The notes beneath the pieces were generated by a model that saw nothing but the letters and a program-made list of their open reading frames with translations, did no database searches and was not told the DNA's origin. DNA of 64,000 nucleotides. Origin: Sphingomonas sp. (lineage in GTDB: Bacteria; Pseudomonadota; Alphaproteobacteria; Sphingomonadales; Sphingomonadaceae). A program made the translations under genes and the position numbers. The stretch lies in NCBI RefSeq assembly GCF_013812825.1, contig NZ_JACCSU010000045.1:62001-126000 (forward strand), given 5' to 3'. Below are positions 27,899-35,818 of this stretch, piece by piece. Every line of letters begins with the position of its first letter. Positions within the stretch are counted from its first letter, which is position 1.

Positions 27899-28664
27899 AC
27901 GTCCCGGGTTTGAAGGCAACCAGGATCGGGCCAAGCGGGACGGTGACGTCGCGGCGGTGATTGGCCGGATCCCACAAGGCGCTCACCGCGCCGTCGAAGA
28001 AAAGAGCGTCGCGGCATTTGAGCCGGTCGCGGAAAAAACGCGCGAATTTGCCCAGGGAGACCGGGTCCTCGCTGATGACGAAGAGCGGCCGGCCGTCGGG
28101 CGCGATGCCGACCCCGTTGCGGATGTGGCGCGAACTGCCGTCGTGGTCGAACGCCGGATGGAGCTTGCCGCCAATCACCAGCATTGGGCCCGACTGGGTC
28201 GCGATCCGGGTGTCGGGCGAGGGTTTCCAATCGGCGGTGGTGACGATCTCCGAGCGGCCGTCGCCGCGCACCTGGAAGACCCCGTTGGGCATCAGATGGA
28301 AATTGCCGCCGCCCTTTCGCCGGTTGATCGCCCGGACCTGGCGGCCCTCGACGATCGCCAGGCCGATCGGGCGGCCGTCCTCGCCGTACATGCCCGCGTT
28401 CATGGCGAAGGCAACTCGGCCGGCGCGGGCGCCCAGCTTCGACTCGAGATCGGCGAACCGGCGAACCGGAGTCTCGTTGCGGGCCGCCGCGGCCAGCTCG
28501 ATCCGGCCGCCGCCGGCGTCGCAGACTGTGAAGCGGTCGTCTTCGAAGATTTGCTGGTTGCAGGGATTATGGGCCGCGATGGCGGTGGGGGCCGCGGGCG
28601 CTTTGGAGTCGGCGTCGCCGCAGGCGACGAGCAGGTAGAGCAGGGGCAGAACTGCGCTTCGCAT
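27849..28664 (-). CDS. Exported phosphodiester glycosidase-family (DUF2233/NAGPA-like) lipoprotein
   Basis: A 271-residue lipoprotein (LPLLYLLVACGD, lipid Cys at about residue 15). The DUF2233/NAGPA-like core is recognisable: RVAFAMNAGMYGEDGRPIGLAI, GGGNFHLMPNGVF, TQSGPMLVIGG, RHIRNGVGIAPDGRPLFVISE and CRDALFFDGAVSALW. Family members uncap or hydrolyse sugar phosphodiesters; the substrate is unknown here. It follows the NtrC-type regulator by 17 bases. Its start codon lies within a hairpin-forming palindrome. The 3' end overlaps folP by 50 bases tail to tail. Confidence 0.85.
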   Translation of the reverse strand: MRSAVLPLLYLLVACGDADSKAPAAPTAIAAHNPCNQQIFEDDRFTVCDAGGGRIELAAAARNETPVRRFADLESKLGARAGRVAFAMNAGMYGEDGRPIGLAIVEGRQVRAINRRKGGGNFHLMPNGVFQVRGDGRSEIVTTADWKPSPDTRIATQSGPMLVIGGKLHPAFDHDGSSRHIRNGVGIAPDGRPLFVISEDPVSLGKFARFFRDRLKCRDALFFDGAVSALWDPANHRRDVTVPLGPILVAFKPGTFRPEASKPGPEGRATP

Positions 28665-28674
28665 GATGCGAAGC
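28656..28674. promoter_or_regulatory. Palindrome spanning the DUF2233 start codon
   Basis: GCTTCGCA-tga-TGCGAAGC is a perfect inverted repeat with 8-bp arms. It covers the ATG at 28664-28662 and lies in the 17-bp gap after the regulator gene. In mRNA it could hide the start codon; as DNA it could be an operator. Confidence 0.4.
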
Positions 28675-28681
28675 TAGCGGT

Positions 28682-30133
28682 TCAGGCGGCGGTGTCGATG
28701 CCGAGCTCGCCAAGCTTGCGGTAAAGCGTCGAGCGGCCGATCCCGAGCCGCCGCGCGACCTCGGTCATTCGGCCGCGATAATGGCCGATCGCGAGGCGGA
28801 TGATGTCGGCCTCGATCTCTTCGAGCGGCCGCAAATGCCCGTCGTTGCGGTACAAGGTGACCGACGGGGCGCCGGCGATCGCTTCGTCGCTCTTCGACTG
28901 GGTGATCTCGGGCGCGAAATCGTTGCGGCGGCCGCTGAATCGCGACTGGATCGCGATGTGCGGGAAATCCTCGGCGGTGAGCGAGTTGCCCTGACAATGT
29001 AGGCCGGCGCGGAACAGGACTCCGGCGAGCTGGCGGACGTTGCCCGGCCAGCCGTAGCGCATCAGCACCGCCAGCGCGTCATTGCCGATCGGCAGCGGGC
29101 GCAGCTTGGCCTGATCCGCGAATCGCGCGAGCAGATGCCGGGCGAGCGCCGGGATATCGCCGCTTCGGTCGCGCAGCGGCGGCAAGGTGACGACGGTGGC
29201 GCCAATCCGCTCGGTCAGGCCCTCGTCGAATTCCGGCGGCAGCGGCCGGCTGGTCGTCGCGATGACTCGAACGTCGACCGAATTGCTGCCGTTGCACCCG
29301 ACCGGGCGCACTTCGCCGGTAGCCAGCACCCGGTCGAGCATTTGCTGGGTTTCGGACGGAAGCGCGGCGATCTCGTCGAGCAACAGGGTGCCCCCGTCCG
29401 CCTCGACGATCTTGCCCGTCTTGGCTCCAAAAGCACCCGGGAATGCGCCCTTTTCGTGGCCGAAGAGCTGACTGTCGATGATGTTGGCGGGAATCGCCTT
29501 GCAGTCGACGGTGACCAGCGGCCCCTTGGCGCGCAGGCTCGCCGCGTGGATGGCGCGGGCGAACGTCTCCTTGCCGGTGCCGGGCTCGCCGACAATCAGG
29601 ATCGGCAGCCGGTTGCGGGCCGCCTTGGCAGCGACCGCAAGGGTCGCTCGGAAATCGGGCGCTGCACCGACCAGTTGCTCGAGCGACAGGTCCGGAGCGA
29701 GCTTCTCGGTCACCGGGGCCAGCTCACCGGCCGCCCGGCGGCGATCGGAATTGACTGCCAGCGCCTCCAGAAGCCGCTCCTGGACGACCGGGCGGCTGAG
29801 GAAATCGGTTGCTCCGGCGCGCATCGCCTCGACCGCGACGGCGACCGATTCTCCGTCGGCGACGACGATAATCGGCAGATTTTCGCGGCACGAGCGAAGA
29901 TCGGCGATCAGGCCCGGGCCCACCTCCGGGTCCCAGTTGCCGATCAGGGCCGCCTGGACCTCGCTCCCGTGCTGGCCCTGGAGCAATCCGACGGCGGTCT
30001 CGCTGCAGGCAGCCCCGACGACGCTCCAGCCGGCGCGCCCGGCGATCGCCGACACCAGCCGCCGCTCGTCGGGGTCGGCGTCCAGCAACAACAGCGACCG
30101 CGTACGGTTCTCGATGATCCGTTCCGGTTTCAT
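28682..30133 (-). CDS. NtrC-type regulator with degenerate receiver and altered GAFTGA loop
   Basis: A 483-residue bacterial enhancer-binding-protein architecture: receiver-like (1-125), AAA+ (about 150-385) and a Fis-type helix-turn-helix (RRLGIGRSTLYRKLGELGI). Walker A is GEPGTGKE (182-189) and Walker B LLLDEI (250-255). Two key features are altered. The phospho-acceptor region reads LIGNWDPEVG, with no Asp at the usual position. The sigma-54 contact loop reads GAFPGA (229-234) instead of GAFTGA. It may act independently of phosphorylation, and perhaps of sigma-54. ATG 30133 begins the conserved region. Confidence 0.87.
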   Translation of the reverse strand: MKPERIIENRTRSLLLLDADPDERRLVSAIAGRAGWSVVGAACSETAVGLLQGQHGSEVQAALIGNWDPEVGPGLIADLRSCRENLPIIVVADGESVAVAVEAMRAGATDFLSRPVVQERLLEALAVNSDRRRAAGELAPVTEKLAPDLSLEQLVGAAPDFRATLAVAAKAARNRLPILIVGEPGTGKETFARAIHAASLRAKGPLVTVDCKAIPANIIDSQLFGHEKGAFPGAFGAKTGKIVEADGGTLLLDEIAALPSETQQMLDRVLATGEVRPVGCNGSNSVDVRVIATTSRPLPPEFDEGLTERIGATVVTLPPLRDRSGDIPALARHLLARFADQAKLRPLPIGNDALAVLMRYGWPGNVRQLAGVLFRAGLHCQGNSLTAEDFPHIAIQSRFSGRRNDFAPEITQSKSDEAIAGAPSVTLYRNDGHLRPLEEIEADIIRLAIGHYRGRMTEVARRLGIGRSTLYRKLGELGIDTAA

Positions 30134-30241
30134 CCCGAGACTTGTAGCCGCGAGGAGTAAAGGCGCGCTTAAAGGCTTGGGCGCGCTGGACCGGCTTGTT
30201 ATGGGGCTGTGCCGCAGCACGCAGCCTAACCGGGGAGCAAC

Positions 30242-30391
30242 ATGGCCGAAGACGAGTCGATCCTGGTCAATCCTCCGACCCAGGACGTCGCCCACCACGT
30301 CCGCGATTACTCGCGCTTCACCCAGCTTCTGAAATGGGGCGCGATCATCTCGTTCATTACGGCGCTCTTCGTCATGATGATCATCAGCTAG
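30242..30391 (+). CDS. aa3-type cytochrome c oxidase subunit IV (small, COX4_pro_2-like)
   Basis: A 49-residue single-pass protein. A soluble N-terminus (MAEDESILVNPPTQDVAHH) leads to DYSRFTQLLKWGAIIS and a hydrophobic helix ending VMMIIS. This matches the small bacterial aa3 oxidase subunit IV family of alphaproteobacteria. GGGGAGC lies just upstream of the ATG. No other cytochrome oxidase genes are nearby; it sits 32 bases before pntA part 1. Confidence 0.85.
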   Translation: MAEDESILVNPPTQDVAHHVRDYSRFTQLLKWGAIISFITALFVMMIIS

Positions 30392-30423
30392 GCCGCATTC
30401 CAGCCGATGAAATCCACCCGCCG

Positions 30424-31548
30424 ATGAAAATCGCGATTCTCAAGGAGCGCGCGCCCGGGGAGACCCGCTGCGCCGCGATTCCGGAGACGGTGAGGAAGTT
30501 CGCCGCGTTGGGCGCCGACGTCGCGGTCGAGAGCGGAACGGGCGACAAGGCGCTGATTTCCGACCAGGATTTCGAAGCGGCTGGAGCCAAGGTCGGCCCA
30601 CGGGCGGAGGTGCTCAAGGGCGCCGAAGCGATTTTGTGCGTGACCGGCCCCGATCCCGCGCAGCTGGACGGAGCGGAGCAAGGCGCGCTGCTGGTCGGTG
30701 GCCTCGACCCGGCGGGGCGGCGCGAAGCGATCGCCGGCTATGCCGCCGCCGGACTCGAGGCGCTGGCGATGGAATGGATGCCGCGCATTTCCCGGGCCCA
30801 GTCGATGGACATCCTGTCGTCCCAGTCGAACCTCGCCGGCTACAAGGCGGTGATCGCGGCGGCCGCGGCCTACGGACGGGCGCTGCCGATGATGATGACC
30901 GCGGCGGGCACGGTCAGCGCCGCCAAGGTCTTCGTCATGGGCGTCGGGGTGGCCGGGCTGCAGGCGATCGCGACCGCTCGCCGGCTGGGAGCGCAGGTCA
31001 GCGCCACCGACGTGCGCTCAGCCACCCGCGAGCAGATCCTGTCGCTGGGCGCAAAGCCGGTCTTCGTCGAGAATGTCGCCGGCATCGAGGGCGAGGGCGC
31101 GGGCGGCTATGCCACGGAGATGTCGGAGGAATATCAAAAGGCGCAGGCCGAACTGGTGTCGAGCCACATCGCCAAGCAGGACATCGTCATCACCACCGCA
31201 CTGATCCCGGGCAAGCCGGCGCCGCGGCTGATCAGCGATGCGCAGCTGGCGACCATGCGGGCGGGGAGCATCGTCGTCGACCTCGCCGCCGAGGCTGGCG
31301 GCAATGTCGAAGGCTGCGTCGCCGGCGAGCGGGCGCGGCGTCATGACGTCACCATCATCGGCGCCAGCAATCTCGCCCGCAGCCTGCCGGCGGACGCGTC
31401 GGCGCTGTTCTCGCGCAATGTCTACAATTTCCTCAGCGCCTTCTGGGACAAGGAGGCCAACCGCCCGCTGCTCCCGGACGACGACGAGCTGGTCCAGGGC
31501 ATCCGGCTGACCCGCGGCGGCAAGGTGGTCCACGAGCGGTTGGCCTAG
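30424..31548 (+). CDS. pntA: NAD(P) transhydrogenase subunit alpha, part 1 (soluble domain I)
   Basis: NAD(H)-binding domain I of proton-translocating transhydrogenase, which makes NADPH using the proton gradient. It begins MKIAILKERAPGETRCAAIPE and has the Rossmann loop KVFVMGVGVAGLQAIATARRLGA, then the mobile-loop region near GYATEMSEEYQKAQ and TALIPGKPAPRLI. 374 residues. Its partner genes (part 2 and pntB) are not adjacent but 4 kb away at 35528-37220. The TAG stop forms a CTAG palindrome shared with the convergent ybaK-like stop. Confidence 0.95.
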   Translation: MKIAILKERAPGETRCAAIPETVRKFAALGADVAVESGTGDKALISDQDFEAAGAKVGPRAEVLKGAEAILCVTGPDPAQLDGAEQGALLVGGLDPAGRREAIAGYAAAGLEALAMEWMPRISRAQSMDILSSQSNLAGYKAVIAAAAAYGRALPMMMTAAGTVSAAKVFVMGVGVAGLQAIATARRLGAQVSATDVRSATREQILSLGAKPVFVENVAGIEGEGAGGYATEMSEEYQKAQAELVSSHIAKQDIVITTALIPGKPAPRLISDAQLATMRAGSIVVDLAAEAGGNVEGCVAGERARRHDVTIIGASNLARSLPADASALFSRNVYNFLSAFWDKEANRPLLPDDDELVQGIRLTRGGKVVHERLA

Positions 31549-32033
31549 GCGGCGGGGCCAGGCTCCTCATCGCGCAAGCGGCAGAGATCGACCCAGCGGC
31601 GTCCGACCAGCTCGAACAGGCGCTCGGGAGTCAGTCGCACCGAGGCATTGAGCGACCCGGCCGCGGGATAGATGCAGTCGAACGGCCGCAGGCTGAGGTC
31701 GAGGTAGACGGGGAGGGGAGTCGCGAGGCCGAACGGGCAGACGCCGCCGATCGGGTGGCCGGTGAGCGCCAGCGTCTCCTCCGGGCCCAGCATGCGCGGC
31801 CGGGCGCCGAACTCGGCCTTGCACTTGGCATTGTCGAGCCGGGCGTCGCCGCGCGCGACCAGCAGGAACACCTCGTCTCCGGCACGAACCGCCAGAGTCT
31901 TGGCGATCCGCGCCGGTTCGACGCCCAGAGCCAGGGCCGCGGCGTCGACCGTAGCGGTGCTTTGCGCGACCTCGATCAGTTCGACGTCAGGCGCGTGCGC
32001 GGCCAGCCACATGCGGGCCGATTCAAGGCTCAT
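31545..32033 (-). CDS. YbaK/EbsC-family aminoacyl-tRNA deacylase
   Basis: A 162-residue trans-editing domain like YbaK and ProXp proteins, which hydrolyse misacylated tRNAs. Signature segments are ARIAKTLAVRAGDEVFLLVARGDARLDNAK and GHPIGGVCPFGLA. Which aminoacyl-tRNA it edits cannot be told from sequence alone. It follows the YjbQ-like gene by 17 bases and overlaps the pntA stop by four. Confidence 0.9.
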   Translation of the reverse strand: MSLESARMWLAAHAPDVELIEVAQSTATVDAAALALGVEPARIAKTLAVRAGDEVFLLVARGDARLDNAKCKAEFGARPRMLGPEETLALTGHPIGGVCPFGLATPLPVYLDLSLRPFDCIYPAAGSLNASVRLTPERLFELVGRRWVDLCRLRDEEPGPAA

Positions 32034-32050
32034 CGCAATGGCTCAAGCCA

Positions 32051-32473
32051 TCATTCCCCGGCGAGATGCACGATGATCTGTCGCGGCGACGGCTCGCGGC
32101 GGTGTTCGAACAGATAAATGCCTTGCCAGGTGCCGAGCATCATCCGGCCGGACTGGACCGGGATCGCCAGCTGGGTCTGGGTGAGCGCCGCGCGCAGGTG
32201 CGCCGGCATGTCGTCCGGCCCCTCGTCGTTGTGGGCATAGGCCGACGGATTTTCGGGCGCGATCCGCGCGAAATAGGCTTCGAGGTCGCTGCGCGCCGCC
32301 AGCGCCGCATTCTCCTGGATGAGCAGGGAGGCCGAGGTATGGCGGCAGAACAGGGTCAGCAGCCCATCGCCGATCTCCTGCGTCGAAAGCCAGGCCGCGA
32401 CCTTCGGCGTGATCTCGTAGAGTCCCTGTCCCTGAGCCTCGACGGTGATGGTCCCGAGCGAATGGCGCAGCAT
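32051..32473 (-). CDS. YjbQ/UPF0047 family protein
   Basis: A 140-residue member of the UPF0047 family, some of which have weak thiamine-phosphate synthase activity; the in vivo role is unclear. The conserved core is LLTLFCRHTSASLLIQENA, with acid and histidine clusters (AYAHNDEGPDDMPAHLRA) and GTWQGIYLFEHR near the end. Likely co-transcribed with the YbaK-like gene. Confidence 0.92.
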   Translation of the reverse strand: MLRHSLGTITVEAQGQGLYEITPKVAAWLSTQEIGDGLLTLFCRHTSASLLIQENAALAARSDLEAYFARIAPENPSAYAHNDEGPDDMPAHLRAALTQTQLAIPVQSGRMMLGTWQGIYLFEHRREPSPRQIIVHLAGE

Positions 32474-32644
32474 TCCGCCCGACTAGTCCAATGTCGCAGG
32501 CAGGGCCAGCGGCTCGAATCCGGGGAAACGCACAGCCGAGTCGTGATCGCAACGACCGGACAGACGGCCGCCGCTTCGATCAGGAGCGAGGCATGCACGC
32601 CAGCGCACAACCGACGCCAGGCAGGCGGGCAGCAGGACGCACGA

Positions 32645-32670
32645 AAGCGTCCGCTGATTCGCGGACGCTT
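32645..32670. repeat. Strong hairpin (inverted repeat)
   Basis: AAGCGTCCGC-tgattc-GCGGACGCTT, perfect 10-bp arms. It lies in the 254-bp gap between the Trp-rich peptide gene and the yjbQ-like gene. Read on the minus strand it is the second hairpin after the peptide stop. Its GTCCGC/GCGGAC core resembles that of the palindromic repeats at 38-41 kb. Confidence 0.6.
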
Positions 32671-32683
32671 CGTCTATCACCTT

Positions 32684-32718
32684 GAAAAATCAGCGTGAAA
32701 GGGGCGACAAGCGCCCCT
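32684..32718 (-). terminator. Probable terminator of the Trp-rich peptide gene
   Basis: On the minus strand AGGGGCG-cttgt-CGCCCCT forms a 7-bp stem, nine bases after the peptide stop codon. A run of five Ts follows nine bases later. The spacing to the T-run is longer than ideal. It nevertheless implies a short stand-alone transcript. Confidence 0.5.
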
Positions 32719-32727
32719 CGGTCGCGC

Positions 32728-32811
32728 TTAGCCGCTGGCTCCGGTGCTGCTCTCTCCGCTGCCCCACCACCAGGACCACCAGCCACCACGAGTGGGCTTT
32801 TGCTTGGTCAT
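32728..32811 (-). CDS. Putative 27-residue Trp-rich peptide, unrecognised
   Basis: Reads MTKQKPTRGG, then WWSWWWG, then a Ser/Gly tail SGESSTGASG and TAA. Five of 27 residues are Trp; the N-terminus is basic. Shine-Dalgarno AGGGG lies seven bases before the ATG. About 80% of codons end in G or C, as in the genuine genes here. It has its own AT-rich upstream region with a CtrA-like box, and hairpins follow the stop. No family is recognised. It could be a micropeptide, a RiPP-type precursor or a regulatory leader; two hairpins separate it from the next gene, which argues against a simple leader. Confidence 0.55.
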   Translation of the reverse strand: MTKQKPTRGGWWSWWWGSGESSTGASG

Positions 32812-32860
32812 CGAACATCCCCTTTTTGCACGACTGCCCCAGATGACAGTTGAGGGGATA

Positions 32861-32894
32861 TTAACCTTAAAAAACGTGGTTAGCAATCGATTAA
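32861..32894 (-). promoter_or_regulatory. CtrA-like box upstream of the Trp-rich peptide gene
   Basis: TTAG-N7-TTAA (32880-32894) is one mismatch from the CtrA consensus TTAA-N7-TTAA. A TTAACCTTAA stretch (32861-32870) lies closer to the gene. Both are in an AT-rich patch 50-85 bases before the peptide ATG, in an otherwise GC-rich region. Apart from these, the 239-bp gap 32812-33050 shows nothing I can name. Confidence 0.4.
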
Positions 32895-33050
32895 CCAAGC
32901 CGCCGCGGCGTCAGCCTCCAATCAAAGTGAAGCACGTGCCCAGCGCAGCGGCGAGCTAGCGACCGTGACTTATCGATCGGTGAGATCAGGGCGGCCGGTA
33001 CTGCGGCCACAGATTGGATTAGGGGCTGGCTCGAAGGCCGCCCCGCGACG

Positions 33051-35357
33051 TCAGGCGACTCGCGAGTGCCGCGACGAGGACAGGCGCCTCAGCAGGCTCT
33101 CCAGGCTCATCGGCCGGCCAATGACGAAGCCTTGCCCCACATCGCAACCCATTTCGACCAGTGCGTCCAGCACCAAATGGCTCTCGACTCCTTCGGCGAC
33201 AACCTTGCGCCCGAGCGAATGGGCAAGAGCGATCGTGGATTGGACCATGACCTGGTCGCTGCGGTTGTCGAGCATGGCCTTCACGAAGCTTTGGTCGATC
33301 TTGATCTCGCTTGCTGGAATCTTCTTCAGATAGTCGAGTGTGGAAAGCCCGGTGCCATAATCATCGATCGAAATCTTCACTCCGAACTCGCGCAGCGCGG
33401 CGAGCATGTCGAACGCCGACTCCCGGCCGGCGAGGGCGGCAGTTTCGGTGAGCTCGAGGGTCAGCAGTTCCGGCGGCAAGTCGTGACGGGCAAGCATCGC
33501 CTGCAGGCGAAGGACGAAACCCTTGTCGGCCAGCAGGCGCGCGGAGAGGTTCACCGCCATCCCGAAGCCGCGCTGCTTGCGGTTTACGGCCGCGGCGGCG
33601 CCGATCGCCTGGTCGAGCACAAAGTCGGTGAGCTTGCCAATGCGGTCGTGCTGCTCGGCGGCAGTGATGAACTCTGCGGCTGAAATCGGTCCCTTCTCCG
33701 GGTGAGTCCAGCGAGCGAGCGCTTCGGCGCCGACGACCTTGCGCGTCTTCAGGTCGAGCTTGGGCTGGTAGGCTACCCACACCTCGCCTTTGTCCACGGC
33801 GCTGTCGAGCTGGCTCAGCATCGACAGCTTCCACGACGCGTCAGCGAGCATTTCCGGATCGTGATACTTCCACTTCAGGCCGTCGTGGGCCGCTTCCTCG
33901 GCGGCGACCAAGGCGCACGCCAGCCGATTCGACAGGGATCGGCCGCTGCCGATCTCGACGCCGAAGCTGATGGACAGGTCGACCTGTTGAGCGCCGACGC
34001 GCGCCGGGTTGCGCAACAAGGCGTTCAGCGCCTCGATGTGATTTCCGAACGGCAGTCGCGCTTCCTCGAACCAGGCGAAAATTCCCCCATCGCCCTGATA
34101 GAGAGTCCGGTCAGGCGCGCCGACCCTGAGCCGGGAGACAATCTGTTCGACCAGCTGCCGTTCCTGCTCCGCCGGAAGGGCCGCGACGATTTCTTCGTAA
34201 TTCAAGACGCGGGCAGCGATTAGCGCCTGATTCCTTCCCTCCCGGTTCGACCGAAGCGCGCTCAAATTGGGAAGCCCCGAAATGGCGTGGACCAGACCCC
34301 GGCTGCGAATGCTCCGCCGCCCCAGGACTGCCCACACCGCCAGGATCACGAACAAGGCCGGGGTCACATCGACGAAAATCAAGTAGGCTTCGAGGCCGAC
34401 CGGCGCGAGCAGCAGGGCGACGGTCGCTGCGCCCAGGTCCCAGTTGTGGCTGCGCCGCCGCTGCCGAAACAGCACCAGCGCGACAAGCGCGATCGCCAGC
34501 AGGAATGGGGGAACCCAGCCAAGGTAGACCGGCTTGCCCTGCTTCAGGGTCTCGGCGCCGAGGATCTGGATGTACACCCCGCCCATTTGTCCGACGCCGG
34601 GAATGAAATATTGATCCCCGATGGCCTTGGTGTCGGTGCCGATGACCACGTCCTTGCCTTTGACCAGACGCGGGTCGAATCGGCCGGCAAGTACCTTGTC
34701 GGCGGCGATCTGGGGAATGCTCGTCGGCTTGACGGAATAGTCGACGATGAACTCGCCAGTGCTGCCCTCGTGGCCGGCGAGGCTCGCCGCGAATGACGGC
34801 AGGCGCTTGCCCCCGACATCGACTGAATAAGGCAGGCGCCACACTGCGTTCTGATAATTGTAGGTGACGTTGATCGAGGCGAGCTGCGCGCCATTGCCGA
34901 ACATTCCAAGCGGGCCAGGGCTCGATTGCACCATCCCGCTTGGCCCGGACTGAGCGCGAACCGGGAGGACCGTTCGTCCCGACCGGCGGATCGCCTCGGA
35001 AAGCATCCGGTCGTCCTGCGGATTGCTCCGAGTCTCGACCAGTATGTCGAAGAAGATGCGTTTGGCCCCCGCCTCGGTGAGCCGATCGATCATCTCGGCA
35101 TGCTGGCGCCTCGGCCAAGGCCAGCGGCCGACGGTCTGAAGCGCCCGATCGTCGATGGTCACGAGCACGATATCGCCGCTCGCCGAGTGGGGGTGAAAGT
35201 TGTTGCGGCTCTTGCGAAGCCCGTCTTCGGCCAGCTCGCCGAAGCCAATGACGCCGAAGATCAATCCGACCACTGCAGTCCACAGCAGCAGCCCGAATGG
35301 CGATGGCCCCGAATTCTGTTTCTTTCGCGACGGCACCGGCGCCCGTTCCCTTCCCAC
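33051..35357 (-). CDS. CHASE2 - degenerate GGDEF - EAL membrane signalling protein
   Basis: 768 residues. One N-terminal transmembrane helix (LLLWTAVVGLIFGVIGFG) precedes a periplasmic CHASE2 sensor (DIVLVTIDDRAL and WPWPRRQHAEMIDRL up to about residue 275). Two to three helices follow (LLAIALVALVLF, LLLAPVGLEAYLIF). The GGDEF-like segment has QGDGGIF in place of the catalytic motif, so cyclase activity is unlikely. The C-terminal EAL is intact (GAEALARW, NLSARLL, LELTETAAL, SIDDYGTGLS, VVAEGVE), so it is a probable c-di-GMP phosphodiesterase. Start is GTG 35357. It lies inside the split pnt locus. Confidence 0.9.
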   Translation of the reverse strand: MGRERAPVPSRKKQNSGPSPFGLLLWTAVVGLIFGVIGFGELAEDGLRKSRNNFHPHSASGDIVLVTIDDRALQTVGRWPWPRRQHAEMIDRLTEAGAKRIFFDILVETRSNPQDDRMLSEAIRRSGRTVLPVRAQSGPSGMVQSSPGPLGMFGNGAQLASINVTYNYQNAVWRLPYSVDVGGKRLPSFAASLAGHEGSTGEFIVDYSVKPTSIPQIAADKVLAGRFDPRLVKGKDVVIGTDTKAIGDQYFIPGVGQMGGVYIQILGAETLKQGKPVYLGWVPPFLLAIALVALVLFRQRRRSHNWDLGAATVALLLAPVGLEAYLIFVDVTPALFVILAVWAVLGRRSIRSRGLVHAISGLPNLSALRSNREGRNQALIAARVLNYEEIVAALPAEQERQLVEQIVSRLRVGAPDRTLYQGDGGIFAWFEEARLPFGNHIEALNALLRNPARVGAQQVDLSISFGVEIGSGRSLSNRLACALVAAEEAAHDGLKWKYHDPEMLADASWKLSMLSQLDSAVDKGEVWVAYQPKLDLKTRKVVGAEALARWTHPEKGPISAAEFITAAEQHDRIGKLTDFVLDQAIGAAAAVNRKQRGFGMAVNLSARLLADKGFVLRLQAMLARHDLPPELLTLELTETAALAGRESAFDMLAALREFGVKISIDDYGTGLSTLDYLKKIPASEIKIDQSFVKAMLDNRSDQVMVQSTIALAHSLGRKVVAEGVESHLVLDALVEMGCDVGQGFVIGRPMSLESLLRRLSSSRHSRVA

Positions 35358-35527
35358 TGCGTCGCTCCACCTGATGCCGTGAAAAGGTTATCAAATCGGA
35401 AACCGCTTTTGGGTTAATCGCACTGTGCGCCGCTGGATTTTCGCCCTCTCGACAGCGTTCACCGGAGCCGCCACAAAGCGCCGCTGGTCAGCGTGCGCTC
35501 CATGCTGACGAGATAAAGGGAGGGCCA

Positions 35528-35818
35528 ATGGATTTCGTCGCGATCCTGTCGATCTTCGTCCTCGCCTGCTTCGTCGGCTATTTTGTCGTCTGGTCGGTGA
35601 CCCCGGCGCTTCACACGCCCTTGATGTCGGTGACCAACGCGATCTCCTCGGTAATCGTCGTCGGGGCGCTGATCGCCGCGGCCGCGGCTGGGAGCCCGAC
35701 CGCGAAATGGCTCGGCCTGGTGGCCGTCGCTTTGGCATCGGTGAATATCTTCGGCGGCTTTGCGGTCACGGCGCGAATGCTGGCGATGTACAAGAAGAAG
35801 GAGCGCCGCGATGCATGA
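35528..35818 (+). CDS. pntAB: NAD(P) transhydrogenase subunit alpha, part 2 (membrane)
   Basis: A 96-residue membrane subunit with four hydrophobic segments (ILSIFVLACFVGYFVVWSV, SVTNAISSVIVVGALIAAA, WLGLVAVALASVNIFGGF). The family motif TPALHTPLMSVTNAISS is present. A GGGAGGG site lies four bases upstream of the ATG. It overlaps pntB by 8 bp. Domain I (pntA part 1) is 4 kb upstream, beyond a block of opposite-strand genes. Confidence 0.93.
   Translation: MDFVAILSIFVLACFVGYFVVWSVTPALHTPLMSVTNAISSVIVVGALIAAAAAGSPTAKWLGLVAVALASVNIFGGFAVTARMLAMYKKKERRDA

Noticed and set aside
32491..32685. Plus-strand 64-codon frame upstream of the hairpins
   Set aside because: Arg/Ala-rich, no ribosome site, and it crosses the 10-bp inverted repeat; typical noncoding high-GC frame.
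32692..32818. Alternative frame over the Trp-rich peptide, starting at ATG 32818 with a short hydrophobic stretch
   Set aside because: The Shine-Dalgarno abuts this ATG with no spacing, the frame runs through the first hairpin, and its third positions are less GC-rich than those of the 27-codon frame.
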